DNA of 26,847 nt from CAKSQF01 sp051867915 (GCA_051867915.1 JBJDZJ010000186.1:1-26847); one strand, 5' to 3'. Positions 7,638 through 16,605 are shown, numbered from the stretch's first letter. Notes: a model not told the origin generated them from the letters alone. Program-made: numbers and translations.

Positions 7638-8507
7638 TCAGACCGTCGTTTCGGTGAAAATCCGGTCGAATTTTTTCACGCTTTCTGCCAGTTTTTTAAC
7701 GCCTTCAAACACATTATCCTCCCGATAGGAATGCAGAAAGGCGTCTGCCTCCAGCGTAAAGTAGCCCTGATAGTCGATTTCCTTCAGTGCCCTTGCGATT
7801 TTAGCAAAGTCGATACTCATGGAAAAGGGAATCTGATGCAGATCGAACTTGCCGTCGTTGTCGTGGATGTGAAGGGCCTGCAACCGTCTGCCCAGCTTGC
7901 GGATCATCTCCACGGCAGAGGTATTCAGACTGCGCATTTCGGCATGACCGATGTCCAGACAGGCGACGAAATCCTCATCATGGACGGCATCCAGATGGGC
8001 GTTGAAGCTCTCCGGAGTTGCGCAGGCGGCAAAACAGGGCAGTCCCGTCTGACGGTCCCAGTTTCACATATTTTCGGCGGCAATTTTGACCCCGTGTTCC
8101 TTGGCAAAGGGGAGCAGTTCGAAATACATTTCCGCATTTTCCTCGGGACCCTTATCGTTATCGGGATGGATGATGCAGATTTTGCCTCCCGCCTCCGCCG
8201 TACATTCGATGGCCCGTTTCAGGCAGTCCCGAATCTCCTTCTTGACCACGGGAAAGGGGGCATGGGACTGATTGCAGACAATCCCGTTATCCAGACCGAT
8301 CCGCTTCAGCCTTCCGGCGAATTTCAGATATTCGGTCCCTTTGAGGGGATGGGGCGTATCCGTGGGTCTGTCCTTTGCCCAATCCCACTGGCACATGGCG
8401 AACATGGAGAAATCCCAGGCGTCAAATCCGGCTTTCGCCACCAGCTCTACTGCCCTTTCTTCTCCTACGATTCCGGCAATGGATGAAATTTCAGTCGATG
8501 TTTTCAT
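7638..8507 (-). pseudogene. Sugar phosphate isomerase/epimerase (TIM barrel) with in-frame TGA
   Basis: 289 codons from ATG 8507, with a single TGA at codon 148 (8064-8066). The context reads AAENM-stop-NWDRQTG; relatives in this family have Trp here, so TGG to TGA fits. Metal-binding positions of the xylose-isomerase-like/AP-endonuclease-2 fold are intact on both sides: IIHPDNDK, the Glu of AAEN, CLDIGHAEM, LHIHDND and TLEADAF. The family converts ketose or ketose-phosphate sugars in uronate, inositol and rare-sugar pathways; the substrate cannot be told here. Nothing else is damaged, which suggests recent loss or an error. It lies 60 bases upstream of the GH78-like gene on the same strand, probably in one transcript. 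Confidence 0.8.
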
Positions 8508-8593
8508 AAAAAAGACCCTGCCTTTCCGCCTTCCGGCGTAATATATGAATTCTTTTGACACCCTGCCCTGTCTGCGGTGCCATCATGATGCTT

Positions 8594-9727
8594 TCACTTT
8601 GACGATTGAAAAACCTCCCTGATGGCATCCAGATATCCGTATCCGTAAAGATGATCCGGTTCCAGATAACTGGTTTCGGTCCACTCATTCCAGCTGTTGA
8701 TGGTAACAAGGGGAACCCGGCAATGCGCATCGCAAAAGCTCCTGGCTTTCAGAAGTGCTTTTTTAAAGTTTTCGGGGGTATTATTGGTCACAATTTCCGG
8801 TTTGAATTTTTGGAACCGGGGATTATTATCCCAGCCGACAGAAACATGGGGATAATAGGGAATCGGATAATCCTTTGCAACCGCATTCCATTCCCTCTCC
8901 ATATCCGGAATGATTTCGGTATAATCCCGGCTGACATTGGTAAAATGGGCGATCTGATAGTGGGTCAGCGAATCAAATCCGATCCTTTCAACAAGATCGG
9001 GCGTAAGCGGAATCACGCCTTCGTCCACGCCGGACAGATTGATGGGACACTGCCCCCATTTAATCAGTTGAAAATGGACGCCCGCCAATCCTTCTTGAAC
9101 GGCCATATTTTTGAGCCATTCCACATTTTCCCTTGCTTTTTCGATTCCGCCCAGACCAGTAATAAAATTCCCCAGATCGTAAATGCTGACCACCGGCTTG
9201 CCGTCGATTTTATAATAGTTCTCCCGTTTGAAATAGAGATCAATCCAACGCTTTCCGATGATTCTGAACTGCTCTTCCGTGACCGCTCCCTGCCAGATGT
9301 CCACATCTTCGCCGCTGCTGAGCCGATAATCCCATGTATATCCGGCATTGTGATTGGCCCACATGATGTAAAACTTCATATCCGAGCAGTTGGAGGCCTT
9401 CAGGAAACCGTCGTTGAGACAGTTTTCCAAAAAGGGACGATTGTCAAACCAGTACCAGTCGTAGATGAAGACATTCACCCCGTGCCTGACCGCTTCCGAA
9501 ATCTGCATCTCCATCACACGGCTGTCGGCTTCGTCCACATATCCCCATACCGGCTTGCGGTTCCAATTGTAACGGTATTCCGGCTTTTGATGGTCCTTTT
9601 TCACCGTCTGCCATTCCCCGATGCCGTCCGGCCAAAAGATTCTTGTCCTGATTTCCTTGCCGGTGTATGCCGGCCATATGTATGCTGCAATATCATAGTT
9701 TTTCATGGTTTTCTTGTACCCTTTCAT
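8594..9727 (-). CDS. WbsX-family / GH99-like glycan-active protein
   Basis: 377 residues, about full length for the WbsX family (glycoside hydrolase family 99-like TIM barrel, often annotated as a glycosyltransferase). Landmarks are YDIAAYIWPAY near the N-terminus, GVNVFIYDWYWFDNRPFLE, FYIMWANHNAGYTWDYR, YPHVSVGWDNNPRF and the signature SWNEWTETSYLEPD with LYGYGYLDA at the C-terminus. There is no signal peptide. Two starts are possible: ATG 9727 with weak GAGAG seven bases ahead, and ATG 9706 with AAAGGG about 12 bases ahead. It lies between the helicase gene and the broken isomerase on the same strand, and suits a role in handling a complex glycan with the GH78-like protein. Whether it hydrolyses or transfers sugar is not settled for the family. 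Confidence 0.85.
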   Translation of the reverse strand: MKGYKKTMKNYDIAAYIWPAYTGKEIRTRIFWPDGIGEWQTVKKDHQKPEYRYNWNRKPVWGYVDEADSRVMEMQISEAVRHGVNVFIYDWYWFDNRPFLENCLNDGFLKASNCSDMKFYIMWANHNAGYTWDYRLSSGEDVDIWQGAVTEEQFRIIGKRWIDLYFKRENYYKIDGKPVVSIYDLGNFITGLGGIEKARENVEWLKNMAVQEGLAGVHFQLIKWGQCPINLSGVDEGVIPLTPDLVERIGFDSLTHYQIAHFTNVSRDYTEIIPDMEREWNAVAKDYPIPYYPHVSVGWDNNPRFQKFKPEIVTNNTPENFKKALLKARSFCDAHCRVPLVTINSWNEWTETSYLEPDHLYGYGYLDAIREVFQSSK

Positions 9728-9760
9728 ATGATTTCTCTCACTTCATGCCGCTTTGGCAGG

Positions 9761-12397
9761 TTACTCCCAACGGGAAACCTTATACTTTTTGTCAATCATC
9801 CTTTGATTGTATGTGATATAGGACTTTCTTCTGCATTTCAGAATCAGTTTGCGGCCGTCCTCCCTATGGGCACATACCGGGATGAAATTTCCGGTGGTCT
9901 TTTTCAACTTTTCCGCCAGCAAAGCGACCGATTCCTTTTTTCGCCCGATACACGAGGGGCAGGCGAAGGACTCATTATAATCGTACCGATGAAACAGTTT
10001 TTTTCGGATCAGAATATAGCGTGGATTTTCGATCGGCGAAAGCATCTCACGCATGGCGGTGTTGAAAATATTCTGATCGTGAACCGATGCGCCTCTCAGG
10101 TACAATGACACCGTATCAAGATCCTGATTCTGCCGGACTTCCACCCTTGCCGAGTCTGCAATCATCCCGCATTCCCTCAGGGTTTGATACACGGCAATAC
10201 CCAGCGTTTTGATCGAACGGGCAGGATTGAAATGCAGGACAATCCTCTTGACAAGACAAGTCAGCGGAACCGTCAGAGCAAGACCCACAGCCGCAAGGAT
10301 CACATTGGTCGGGAAATTCATACGGACGGCACTACGGAAAAAGGCGCTGAGAATAACGGTAAGGTTGGACAGCAGAATCACCGTAAGGGCAACATTATAG
10401 AAGGTAAAAACCGGGATCCTCTTTTCCTTCGGGATCTCGCCCTCAACGGCGACCTCGAACCTTCCACCGGACACACCGATGTTCCAATTTTCTGCAACAT
10501 CCGACCGTTGAGCGGATCGCTTCAGCATTTCGGCATTGATCCGCTCAATTCCCTTCTGATCGAAGGGCGGTGCAATGACGGTAAGCCGTTCTATACCGCT
10601 TTCGATTTCGCCCGTAGTATAATTGGGTCCCATGAAGGAATCGAATCGCCGTTTCAATACCTCAAAATCCCATGAGGTCAGCTGATCCAAATCCCGACTT
10701 GCCCACTGCACCAGACGCTCAACCGGCGTATCCTTGAACAGATATTCAGGCTCCACGGTAACCGGATGCCAGATATTTGCACACTTATCGGGGTTCGCCC
10801 TGTCGGTTCGGATAGCCCGTCCCCGCATTTGATTGGACAGGACATAACTGCCCACGAAGCTGGCCAGAATCAGCGAATTGATGCAGGGGGAATCCCATCC
10901 TTCGCCCAGCAGGGACTTGGTCCCCACCAAAACCTGAAGCTTTCCTTCCTCGAAAAGCCGACTGACAAATGCCACCTGTGTGGAATTGTTCCCCGAAAAC
11001 TCGACGGTGCAGTAATCTGTTCCCGGGATTGTCCTCTTTTTGTGATCAATTGCAGACAAATCCAGAGATTCGGGCAAAATAACCAGCGAACCGGATAGGA
11101 CTCCGATATTCGGGATGCTTTCTTCTCTCCGTAAGGTTACAAAAATACTGACCACATTCACCGACTGAAAACGCTCGTCCGTGGCGATCCGATCCACATT
11201 TTCCTTCTTGATGTAGTCGGTCAGAATCAGCATCCGAAGAGACGGTCCCATTGCGGCGTATTCGCTGAGGGCAATCTGTCGGATGCTTTCAAGCTTCCCC
11301 GCCGACGAGACCAGCGTCCGCTTCAGCTTTTCACTGAGTTCCAGCGATACTTTTCGCATCTCATATACGCCATACTTTTTCAGGATGCAGATCATTTCAT
11401 CCTTGTTTTCATCAGAAATCCAATCGCTCTCCAGCAGGTATCGTATGGCAGTCTGGGCATATCCGATGCCGAAGAAGGGCAGTCCGTTCCCGGTCGTCAG
11501 CACCCGTATCAGCTTTTTGCTGACGGGGAAACCGTAATGGTGAAACAGCGTCAACAGGGCAATATTTTCCTTCACTGAGGAAAACAACTTCTCGTACTCC
11601 TTCTCCCCGTTCATCTTTCGGCAAAGTGCGGGCAGAAAGTCCGACTCTCCGATCTCTTCCACAGCCATCAGGGCATTTTTCCGATAGTCGGACAGCACCG
11701 AGGCCTCGGCTTTCGTGGGATAGTTGAAATAAACATAGTCCTGATGGGGACATAGGGAATTTTGAGAGACCAGTTCGGGAACGAAAATTTCCTCGTCAAT
11801 TTCGCCGCAGATCCGGACATATCGGTTCCACTCCGTCCCGTCCGAATCGTATGGCGGCGTAGCGGTCAGCGATACAATCTTCACATTCCCGTCCAGATGA
11901 GAGAGAAAGGTCTCCAGAGCCTTCTGCCATTCGTTTTTCAGATGATGGGCCTCGTCGAGGCAGACCGTTTGAATCCCATACTCCCTCACGGCAGAAAGCA
12001 GATCAAAATCGGTGAAATCGGCGTCGCCCTCTTCCGTTGACGGAATCCGCCCCATGGCAGCATACAACGCCTGATAGGTGACCGAATTGACCGGGTGAAT
12101 CTCATGCAGGTCATCCGAATACAGGTCGGCGAAGTCGTTCCTGTCGTCCAGAAACAGCTCCCTGAACCGTTCCCCCCACTGATTGCGGATGGCTGTGGTC
12201 GGCGAGAGGATCAGGCAGGGTTTCCCGATTTTTCGGATCAGTTCCAGGCCGAGAACGGTCTTTCCGCTTCCAGGAGCTGCCACAATATTGATTTTCCCGT
12301 CCTTCAAATAGCTATCTGCGTTGTCGAGAACCCGTTTTTGATAGTCTCTGAAGGTACCGTGAAAGTGAACCCGATCGAATATGTGTTCCTTGTCCAT
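9761..12397 (-). CDS. SF2 DEAD/DEAH-type helicase with two predicted membrane helices
   Basis: 878 residues. The N-terminal helicase core has a Q-tip-like FRDYQKRVLDNA, Walker A APGSGKT at 41-47, DEAH at 148-151 and TATPP at 178-182. An insert of about 200 residues follows, then the second RecA domain with GTKSLLGEGWDSP at 492-504 and arginine-finger motif QMRGRAIRTD at 523-532. This is the COG1061-type restriction-helicase architecture. Unusually, residues about 664-686 and 697-717 are strongly hydrophobic, like a membrane hairpin. A basic tail of 160 residues follows, with CPSC and a Lys/Arg-rich end. No nuclease domain was recognised. AAGGA precedes the ATG by about nine bases. It is codirectional with the sugar genes but functionally unrelated, so it may be an insertion. 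A defence role is only a guess. Confidence 0.85.
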   Translation of the reverse strand: MDKEHIFDRVHFHGTFRDYQKRVLDNADSYLKDGKINIVAAPGSGKTVLGLELIRKIGKPCLILSPTTAIRNQWGERFRELFLDDRNDFADLYSDDLHEIHPVNSVTYQALYAAMGRIPSTEEGDADFTDFDLLSAVREYGIQTVCLDEAHHLKNEWQKALETFLSHLDGNVKIVSLTATPPYDSDGTEWNRYVRICGEIDEEIFVPELVSQNSLCPHQDYVYFNYPTKAEASVLSDYRKNALMAVEEIGESDFLPALCRKMNGEKEYEKLFSSVKENIALLTLFHHYGFPVSKKLIRVLTTGNGLPFFGIGYAQTAIRYLLESDWISDENKDEMICILKKYGVYEMRKVSLELSEKLKRTLVSSAGKLESIRQIALSEYAAMGPSLRMLILTDYIKKENVDRIATDERFQSVNVVSIFVTLRREESIPNIGVLSGSLVILPESLDLSAIDHKKRTIPGTDYCTVEFSGNNSTQVAFVSRLFEEGKLQVLVGTKSLLGEGWDSPCINSLILASFVGSYVLSNQMRGRAIRTDRANPDKCANIWHPVTVEPEYLFKDTPVERLVQWASRDLDQLTSWDFEVLKRRFDSFMGPNYTTGEIESGIERLTVIAPPFDQKGIERINAEMLKRSAQRSDVAENWNIGVSGGRFEVAVEGEIPKEKRIPVFTFYNVALTVILLSNLTVILSAFFRSAVRMNFPTNVILAAVGLALTVPLTCLVKRIVLHFNPARSIKTLGIAVYQTLRECGMIADSARVEVRQNQDLDTVSLYLRGASVHDQNIFNTAMREMLSPIENPRYILIRKKLFHRYDYNESFACPSCIGRKKESVALLAEKLKKTTGNFIPVCAHREDGRKLILKCRRKSYITYNQRMIDKKYKVSRWE

Positions 12398-12412
12398 CGC
12401 TGTATTCCTTCG

Positions 12413-12523
12413 CTACATTCCCAATTTCTTTCTTGTCCTGTTGTCTTCACGCTCCGAATACACCTTTTTCAAAGCTTTCTGAAACACCTCATTGCCCTCA
12501 CAGGTCGGGCAATCGGTTGAAAC
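12413..12523 (-). other. 36-codon open tail in frame after the dehydrogenase stop
   Basis: Directly after the TGA of the dehydrogenase gene, the same frame stays open for 36 codons to TAG at 12413-12415. The peptide is hydrophilic and protein-like: CPTCEGNEVFQKALKK, then YSEREDNRTRKKLGM. It includes a CxxC pair and a basic end. It has no good start codon and does not resemble a dehydrogenase C-terminus. It may be the end of a deleted gene, a readthrough extension or chance. Confidence 0.3.
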
Positions 12524-13534
12524 TCAGTATCGGATCACCACATTCAGGGCGTTCTGCGTATCCGACGCCCGTTCGATGGCCTCGGGCAGTTTTTCCCACG
12601 GATAGCAATCGGTGATGATTTTTCCGATGTCCCAGCGGTCGTCCTGCATGATGTTCAGCACATCCAGAACATCCTGAGGGAAATAGCCGCCGCTGCCGAT
12701 GATGGCGTGCTGGGAATAGGTCATGTCCAGCACATTGATCGGCCTCATTCCCGCCAGTACCGCCACTACAACCAGTCGGCTTTCAATCTTGCCCATTTCC
12801 TGATAGGTCGCAATCAGCTGTTCTGCGCCTGCGGCGTCAATATAAATGTCAACATCGGCGGTTTCTCCGTGAATCCCGTATGCACTTCCGAACACTTCTT
12901 TTGCCTTGGTTTTCAGATCCTCCCCGGCCGAATTGCAGACGGCGAAGCCGAGCTCCTTTGCAATATTCAACCTGAAATCGGAGATATCCGAAATCAGCAC
13001 CTGTTTGCAGCCGAAATACTTCAAAGCGATGGCGGCGGCAATGCCGATGGTGCCGCATCCGAACACAATTGCATTTTCACCCGCCTTCGGGAAGCTCCTG
13101 CGTGCCGCTCTGGTTCCGACGGTGAAGGGTTCGATCAGGCTGGCAACCTTGTCCGGGATCTTATCCGGTACCCGATAAATCTGCTCGTTCCACTTGGCGC
13201 CCGGCGCCAGCACGAATTCGGAAAATCCGCCGACCGTGCCTGCCCGTTTGGGATCGCCCTTGACCAGTCTCGGATAGGGATACACCCGATCGCCCACCTT
13301 GATTTCGGTGACATTCTTTCCGACGGCATAAACCCGGCTGACCATCTCGTGGCCGAACTCCCCGCCGACGGTCACCCGATGGCCGGTATTGGCGCCGTGA
13401 TTGTAGACCGCCACATCGGTTCCGCAAATGCTGGCGTAGATGTTCTGAAGAACGATGTCGTTATCCCCGCACACGGGGTCCGGCAGTGTGGTCATGTCAA
13501 TTTTTTTCTGACCCATGTACAATGCTGCTTTCAT
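12524..13534 (-). CDS. Medium-chain zinc-type alcohol/polyol dehydrogenase
   Basis: 336 residues of the MDR superfamily, acting on an alcohol or sugar alcohol with NAD(P). Catalytic-zinc residues are visible: Cys37 in SICGTD, His62-Glu63 in GEFGHE and Glu135 in SLIEP. The nucleotide fold has GCGTIG at 159-164, followed by an acidic residue in LISDISDFRLNIA, suggesting NAD preference. The lobe that usually carries four structural-zinc cysteines instead reads YPYPRLVKGDPKRAGTVGGF, with no cysteine, so the structural zinc site is absent. AGGAGA lies eight bases before the ATG. It is the most upstream gene of the carbohydrate cluster, fitting with the isomerase and GH78-like genes in a sorbitol/threonine-dehydrogenase-like catabolic step; the substrate is unknown. 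Confidence 0.9.
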   Translation of the reverse strand: MKAALYMGQKKIDMTTLPDPVCGDNDIVLQNIYASICGTDVAVYNHGANTGHRVTVGGEFGHEMVSRVYAVGKNVTEIKVGDRVYPYPRLVKGDPKRAGTVGGFSEFVLAPGAKWNEQIYRVPDKIPDKVASLIEPFTVGTRAARRSFPKAGENAIVFGCGTIGIAAAIALKYFGCKQVLISDISDFRLNIAKELGFAVCNSAGEDLKTKAKEVFGSAYGIHGETADVDIYIDAAGAEQLIATYQEMGKIESRLVVVAVLAGMRPINVLDMTYSQHAIIGSGGYFPQDVLDVLNIMQDDRWDIGKIITDCYPWEKLPEAIERASDTQNALNVVIRY

Positions 13535-13573
13535 TGGTTTTTCTCCTGTTCTGTCTGTTTATCATTGGTTCAA

Positions 13574-13593
13574 ATTCCCCGAAAAAGCGGGGA
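13574..13593. terminator. Possible hairpin between the dehydrogenase and fusion genes
   Basis: TTCCCCG, a loop of about six bases, then CGGGGAA. The T-tract is weak on both strands. A second hairpin, GATCCTA/TAGGATC near 13753-13778, lies next to the stop of the gene that ends at 13780. Either may end that transcript. The rest of 13535-13779 shows no gene I can support. Confidence 0.4.
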
Positions 13594-13779
13594 AAATGTT
13601 ACTGTCCTGTCCCATAGAACCGCAACGGCGTGTCCGCATAGTTTGGGAAAAGATGTCGGATTGCCGACGCTTATTGCAGAAGGATTGTTGACCCACTGCT
13701 GTTTTCAGCCTTTCGGTCGCAGACGGGAACCTATCGTGTTAACACCTTGGAAGATCCTATATTGTTTACCGTAGGATCA

Positions 13780-15063
13780 TCAAAAACACTCAACCTTTAT
13801 TCCTGCTTTTTCGCAAATGTGAACAAGCACTTTCTTATTTCTTCCTTCGGGAATATTCATATAAGCCTGCCCATCGGTTTTCCTAGATATATAACTGATC
13901 AATTCTGTTCCCAACCCGAGTTTTTGAAACTGTCCGCATATAAATACATTGTCAATCCTGTCCTTCATCACCGATGCAAACCCACATTCTTTGCCGTAGC
14001 TGATCGTATAAAAATCGGCATTTTGGGCCAATGATTGCTCGATACTTTCCCGTATTCTTTTCTCTTCTTCCCTTCTATGCCGATCATTTTCCTCTTTGGA
14101 CAAACGATAATTATACGCACCATATCGATTTGCATTATAAGCAATTTCAAGAAGCCTTTCCATGGAGCCATTGTATTTTTTTATACTCACAGTTCTGCCC
14201 ATGGATACAAGGAATTGAGAATCAGGATCCCAACAGTCATTACTTACACCCAAAAAAATATGCGTATAATTTGTACTTTCATATTCACTACTGTCTGTTT
14301 TACGGTTGCCAATCACCTGATACTTTCTTCTTTTAAAATAGAACATACTGCTTTCACAGCAAAATAAAGAATAAATCCTGCTGTCGCTGATTATCTTTGC
14401 TTCCTTCAAATCATCGACATTGACATTCGTCGGAACATCATCGTAAACACCATCAAACAAGCGAAAAACAGCCCACCAATCTTTTATTTCGGGAACGATT
14501 GAGCTTTGCCATGACACCCGAGAACAGACTTTTTGAATCAGAATATATTTTCCGTCGTTTGCCTGATAATCCTCGAAAGACAGATCGCTGACCGCCGCCG
14601 CATGTGACGCAAACTTCTTATCCTTTGTAATAAGACGGATCGCAATTATATCCCCATCTTCAAAAATCCGTTCCGTATGTGCCTTCGGCTTTATTTTCTT
14701 TTTTACCGGTAGCGGAGAAAGCAATTGTTGTCTGAATTCTTCAAGAACTTTCTTGCGTTGTCTCAACACTTTTTCGCCGGATTCTGCCCAAATACTCAAG
14801 CCGAATCCACTGTCAATCATATTAAGTGCGCGATCCTTTATTTCATCCGTAAGAATTCCCTTTTTCCACATAAAATCCGCCAGCGAATATACATAATCGC
14901 ACCATTCTTCAGGGTCAGACTCATCGCACATTTTATTCCGGACATATTCGTCAATTTTTTTCACGCCCTCATTGGTTCCGTAATAATAAAAAGCACAGGT
15001 GTACTCACTGAATAAATCCATTGCTGTATCATTTCCTGTAATGCTTGCGCTCCAAGCTCCCAT
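13780..15063 (-). CDS. Multidomain protein: DUF4259-like, Imm26-like and GNAT-like regions
   Basis: 427 residues from ATG 15063, chosen because GAAAGGA lies eight bases ahead; longer starts would overlap the upstream gene. Residues about 1-105 begin MGAWSASITGNDTAMDLF, the pattern of DUF4259-type proteins, and end with a Lys-rich linker. Residues about 130-285 (EDGDIIAIRLITKDK, WWAVFRLFDGVYDDVP, RKYQVIGNR) resemble the Imm26 immunity fold. A charged helix around 320-350 leads into a C-terminal region with ICGQFQKLGLGTELISYI and an ending like VLVHICEKAGIK, matching the acetyl-CoA binding loop and last helix of GNAT acetyltransferases, though shorter than a full GNAT. It is four bases downstream of rlmD and probably cotranscribed. 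The domain calls are by eye, so moderate confidence; no partner toxin gene was found. Confidence 0.65.
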   Translation of the reverse strand: MGAWSASITGNDTAMDLFSEYTCAFYYYGTNEGVKKIDEYVRNKMCDESDPEEWCDYVYSLADFMWKKGILTDEIKDRALNMIDSGFGLSIWAESGEKVLRQRKKVLEEFRQQLLSPLPVKKKIKPKAHTERIFEDGDIIAIRLITKDKKFASHAAAVSDLSFEDYQANDGKYILIQKVCSRVSWQSSIVPEIKDWWAVFRLFDGVYDDVPTNVNVDDLKEAKIISDSRIYSLFCCESSMFYFKRRKYQVIGNRKTDSSEYESTNYTHIFLGVSNDCWDPDSQFLVSMGRTVSIKKYNGSMERLLEIAYNANRYGAYNYRLSKEENDRHRREEEKRIRESIEQSLAQNADFYTISYGKECGFASVMKDRIDNVFICGQFQKLGLGTELISYISRKTDGQAYMNIPEGRNKKVLVHICEKAGIKVECF

Positions 15064-15067
15064 AATT

Positions 15068-16420
15068 TCATTCCTTTCTCTCCAACAGAACAACCGTCTC
15101 CACATGTCCCGTCCGGGGGAAGAGGTCGGCGGGGGTGACCTCCGTCACGGCGTAGCCCGCCTGCCGGAACCGGGCGCAGTCTCTGGCAAGGGTGTCGGGA
15201 TTGCAGGAGATATAGACCACCCGATCGGGGGCAATCTCGGCAATGCGGGAGATCAGCGACTCCTCACAGCCCTTCCTCGGCGGGTCAATCAGCACCACAT
15301 CGGCCTGTTCGATCGCCGGGTGATTGGCATCCCCCTGATAAAAGGCGGCATTTTCAACTTTGTTGCGCCGGGCGTTGACCCTTGCGTTCTCCACCGCCTG
15401 AGGGACGATCTCCACCCCCACAAGGCGACAGTTCGGGTGATCCTTCACCACCGACAACCCCACGGTTCCCACTCCGCAGAACAGATCCACCACCGTCTGA
15501 CCGTCTTTGAGATCGGCATATTCCGCCGCCCGCTCATACAGCTTTTCCGCCATGTTCCGATTGACCTGATAGAAGGACGCCGCAGAAATGGCAAAATCCA
15601 GACCGCACAGCCGATCGGTGATGGTTTCCGAGCCGTAAATCAGCCGAAAATGCTCTCCCAGAATCACATTGGTCTGCTTTTTGTTGACCGACAGGCAAAT
15701 CGAGGCGATATTCGGATGCTTTTCGGTGATTTCCCGACAGAATCCCGCCTCATCGGGGAGTTTATCCCCATTTATAACAATACACAGCGAAATCTGCCCT
15801 CCGCACTCCGCCGATGCGGTTCGCAGACAGAGGTGACGGAGCAATCCTTTTCCGGTAGTCTCATTGTAGACGGAGATATGATGGGCGGCGAAATAGTCTG
15901 CGCAGTCCTTGACAACAGGGGTAAAGGCGGGATCCTGCAGGAGACAGTTCTCCGACGGGATCACACGGTGGGATTTGGGCGCATAATAGCCCACGGTTCC
16001 CCCTTCTCCGATGGGGTACTGAACCTTATTGCGGTAGCCGTCGGGGCGGTCGGACAGGATTTTCCGAACCGACGGAACCTCAACACCCGCCTTGCGAAGG
16101 GCGTTCACCACATACCGTGTCTTGAGTTCCAGCTCGTGAGCGTAGTCGATCTGACGATAGACGCACCCGCCGCATCTGCCGAAGTGGGGGCAGATCGGGT
16201 CTGTACGGCAGGGAGAGGGTTCGATCAACCGCTCCACCCGTGCGACGGCATAATCCCTTGCATCTTTGATGATTTTCAGATCTGCCAGATCGCCGTCCAC
16301 GCCGCCGTGGACAAACACCGTCTTTCCCTCTATATGACATATCCCGTAGCCCAGATTTCCGATATCCTCAATCCGAACCTCCGTGAAAATTTGATTTTTC
16401 TCCAATTTCAGACCTGCCAA
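15068..16420 (-). CDS. rlmD: 23S rRNA (uracil-C5)-methyltransferase, RlmD/RumA family
   Basis: 450 residues. A TRAM domain (residues 8-65, EVRIEDIGNLGYGICHIEGK) is followed by an Fe-S cysteine set C71, C77, C83 and C86 (CPHFGRCGGC). The SAM-binding Rossmann part has VVDLFCGVGTVGLSV and VLIDPPRKGC, with nucleophile Cys406 in YISCNPDTLARD and likely base Glu441 in GHVET. It methylates a uracil of 23S rRNA in the cytosol. The start is TTG at 16418-16420, fixed by GGAGG eight bases upstream; no ATG or GTG fits better. RlmCD-type dual specificity cannot be excluded from sequence alone. The next gene begins four bases after the stop, suggesting translational coupling. Confidence 0.9.
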   Translation of the reverse strand: MAGLKLEKNQIFTEVRIEDIGNLGYGICHIEGKTVFVHGGVDGDLADLKIIKDARDYAVARVERLIEPSPCRTDPICPHFGRCGGCVYRQIDYAHELELKTRYVVNALRKAGVEVPSVRKILSDRPDGYRNKVQYPIGEGGTVGYYAPKSHRVIPSENCLLQDPAFTPVVKDCADYFAAHHISVYNETTGKGLLRHLCLRTASAECGGQISLCIVINGDKLPDEAGFCREITEKHPNIASICLSVNKKQTNVILGEHFRLIYGSETITDRLCGLDFAISAASFYQVNRNMAEKLYERAAEYADLKDGQTVVDLFCGVGTVGLSVVKDHPNCRLVGVEIVPQAVENARVNARRNKVENAAFYQGDANHPAIEQADVVLIDPPRKGCEESLISRIAEIAPDRVVYISCNPDTLARDCARFRQAGYAVTEVTPADLFPRTGHVETVVLLERKE

Positions 16421-16535
16421 GCCGGACGCCTCCGTTTCCTTTCCGTTTTTGACCCGATTTTCACATATTTAAGCCATACGGCCTCTGTTTCGGGGAAATG
16501 CGAAGCATTTTCGTTCATCGTTTCTACCCGTAAAT

Positions 16536-16605
16536 CCGTCGAGACGGATTATCACAGCAGTCGCACACGCATATTCGGATTCGATGTTCTACATGCGACT
16601 GCTTT
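16536..16605. repeat. 70-bp direct repeat, copy 1
   Basis: Identical to 16665-16734 except for one base (A or T before TCACAGCAG). It begins with the hairpin CCGTC-GA-GACGG and contains AGCAGTCGCA and TGCGACTGCT, a ten-base inverted repeat with a 28-base loop. The arrangement could act as a transcript-end structure or a dispersed repeat. Confidence 0.85.

Noticed and set aside
2259..8066. Alternative genetic code or stop readthrough to explain in-frame stops
   Set aside because: TAG, TAA and TGA are all involved at different amino acids, frameshifts occur nearby, and all three codons serve as normal ends elsewhere in the window.
8606..10108. 500-codon + strand open frame
   Set aside because: Antisense to the WbsX-like gene and the end of the helicase gene, both of which show family motifs.
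13600..13779. Readable + strand stretch (HRTATACPHSLGKDVGLP and onward)
   Set aside because: It vaguely resembles translated dispersed repeats, but it has no start, no ribosome binding site and no second copy in this window.
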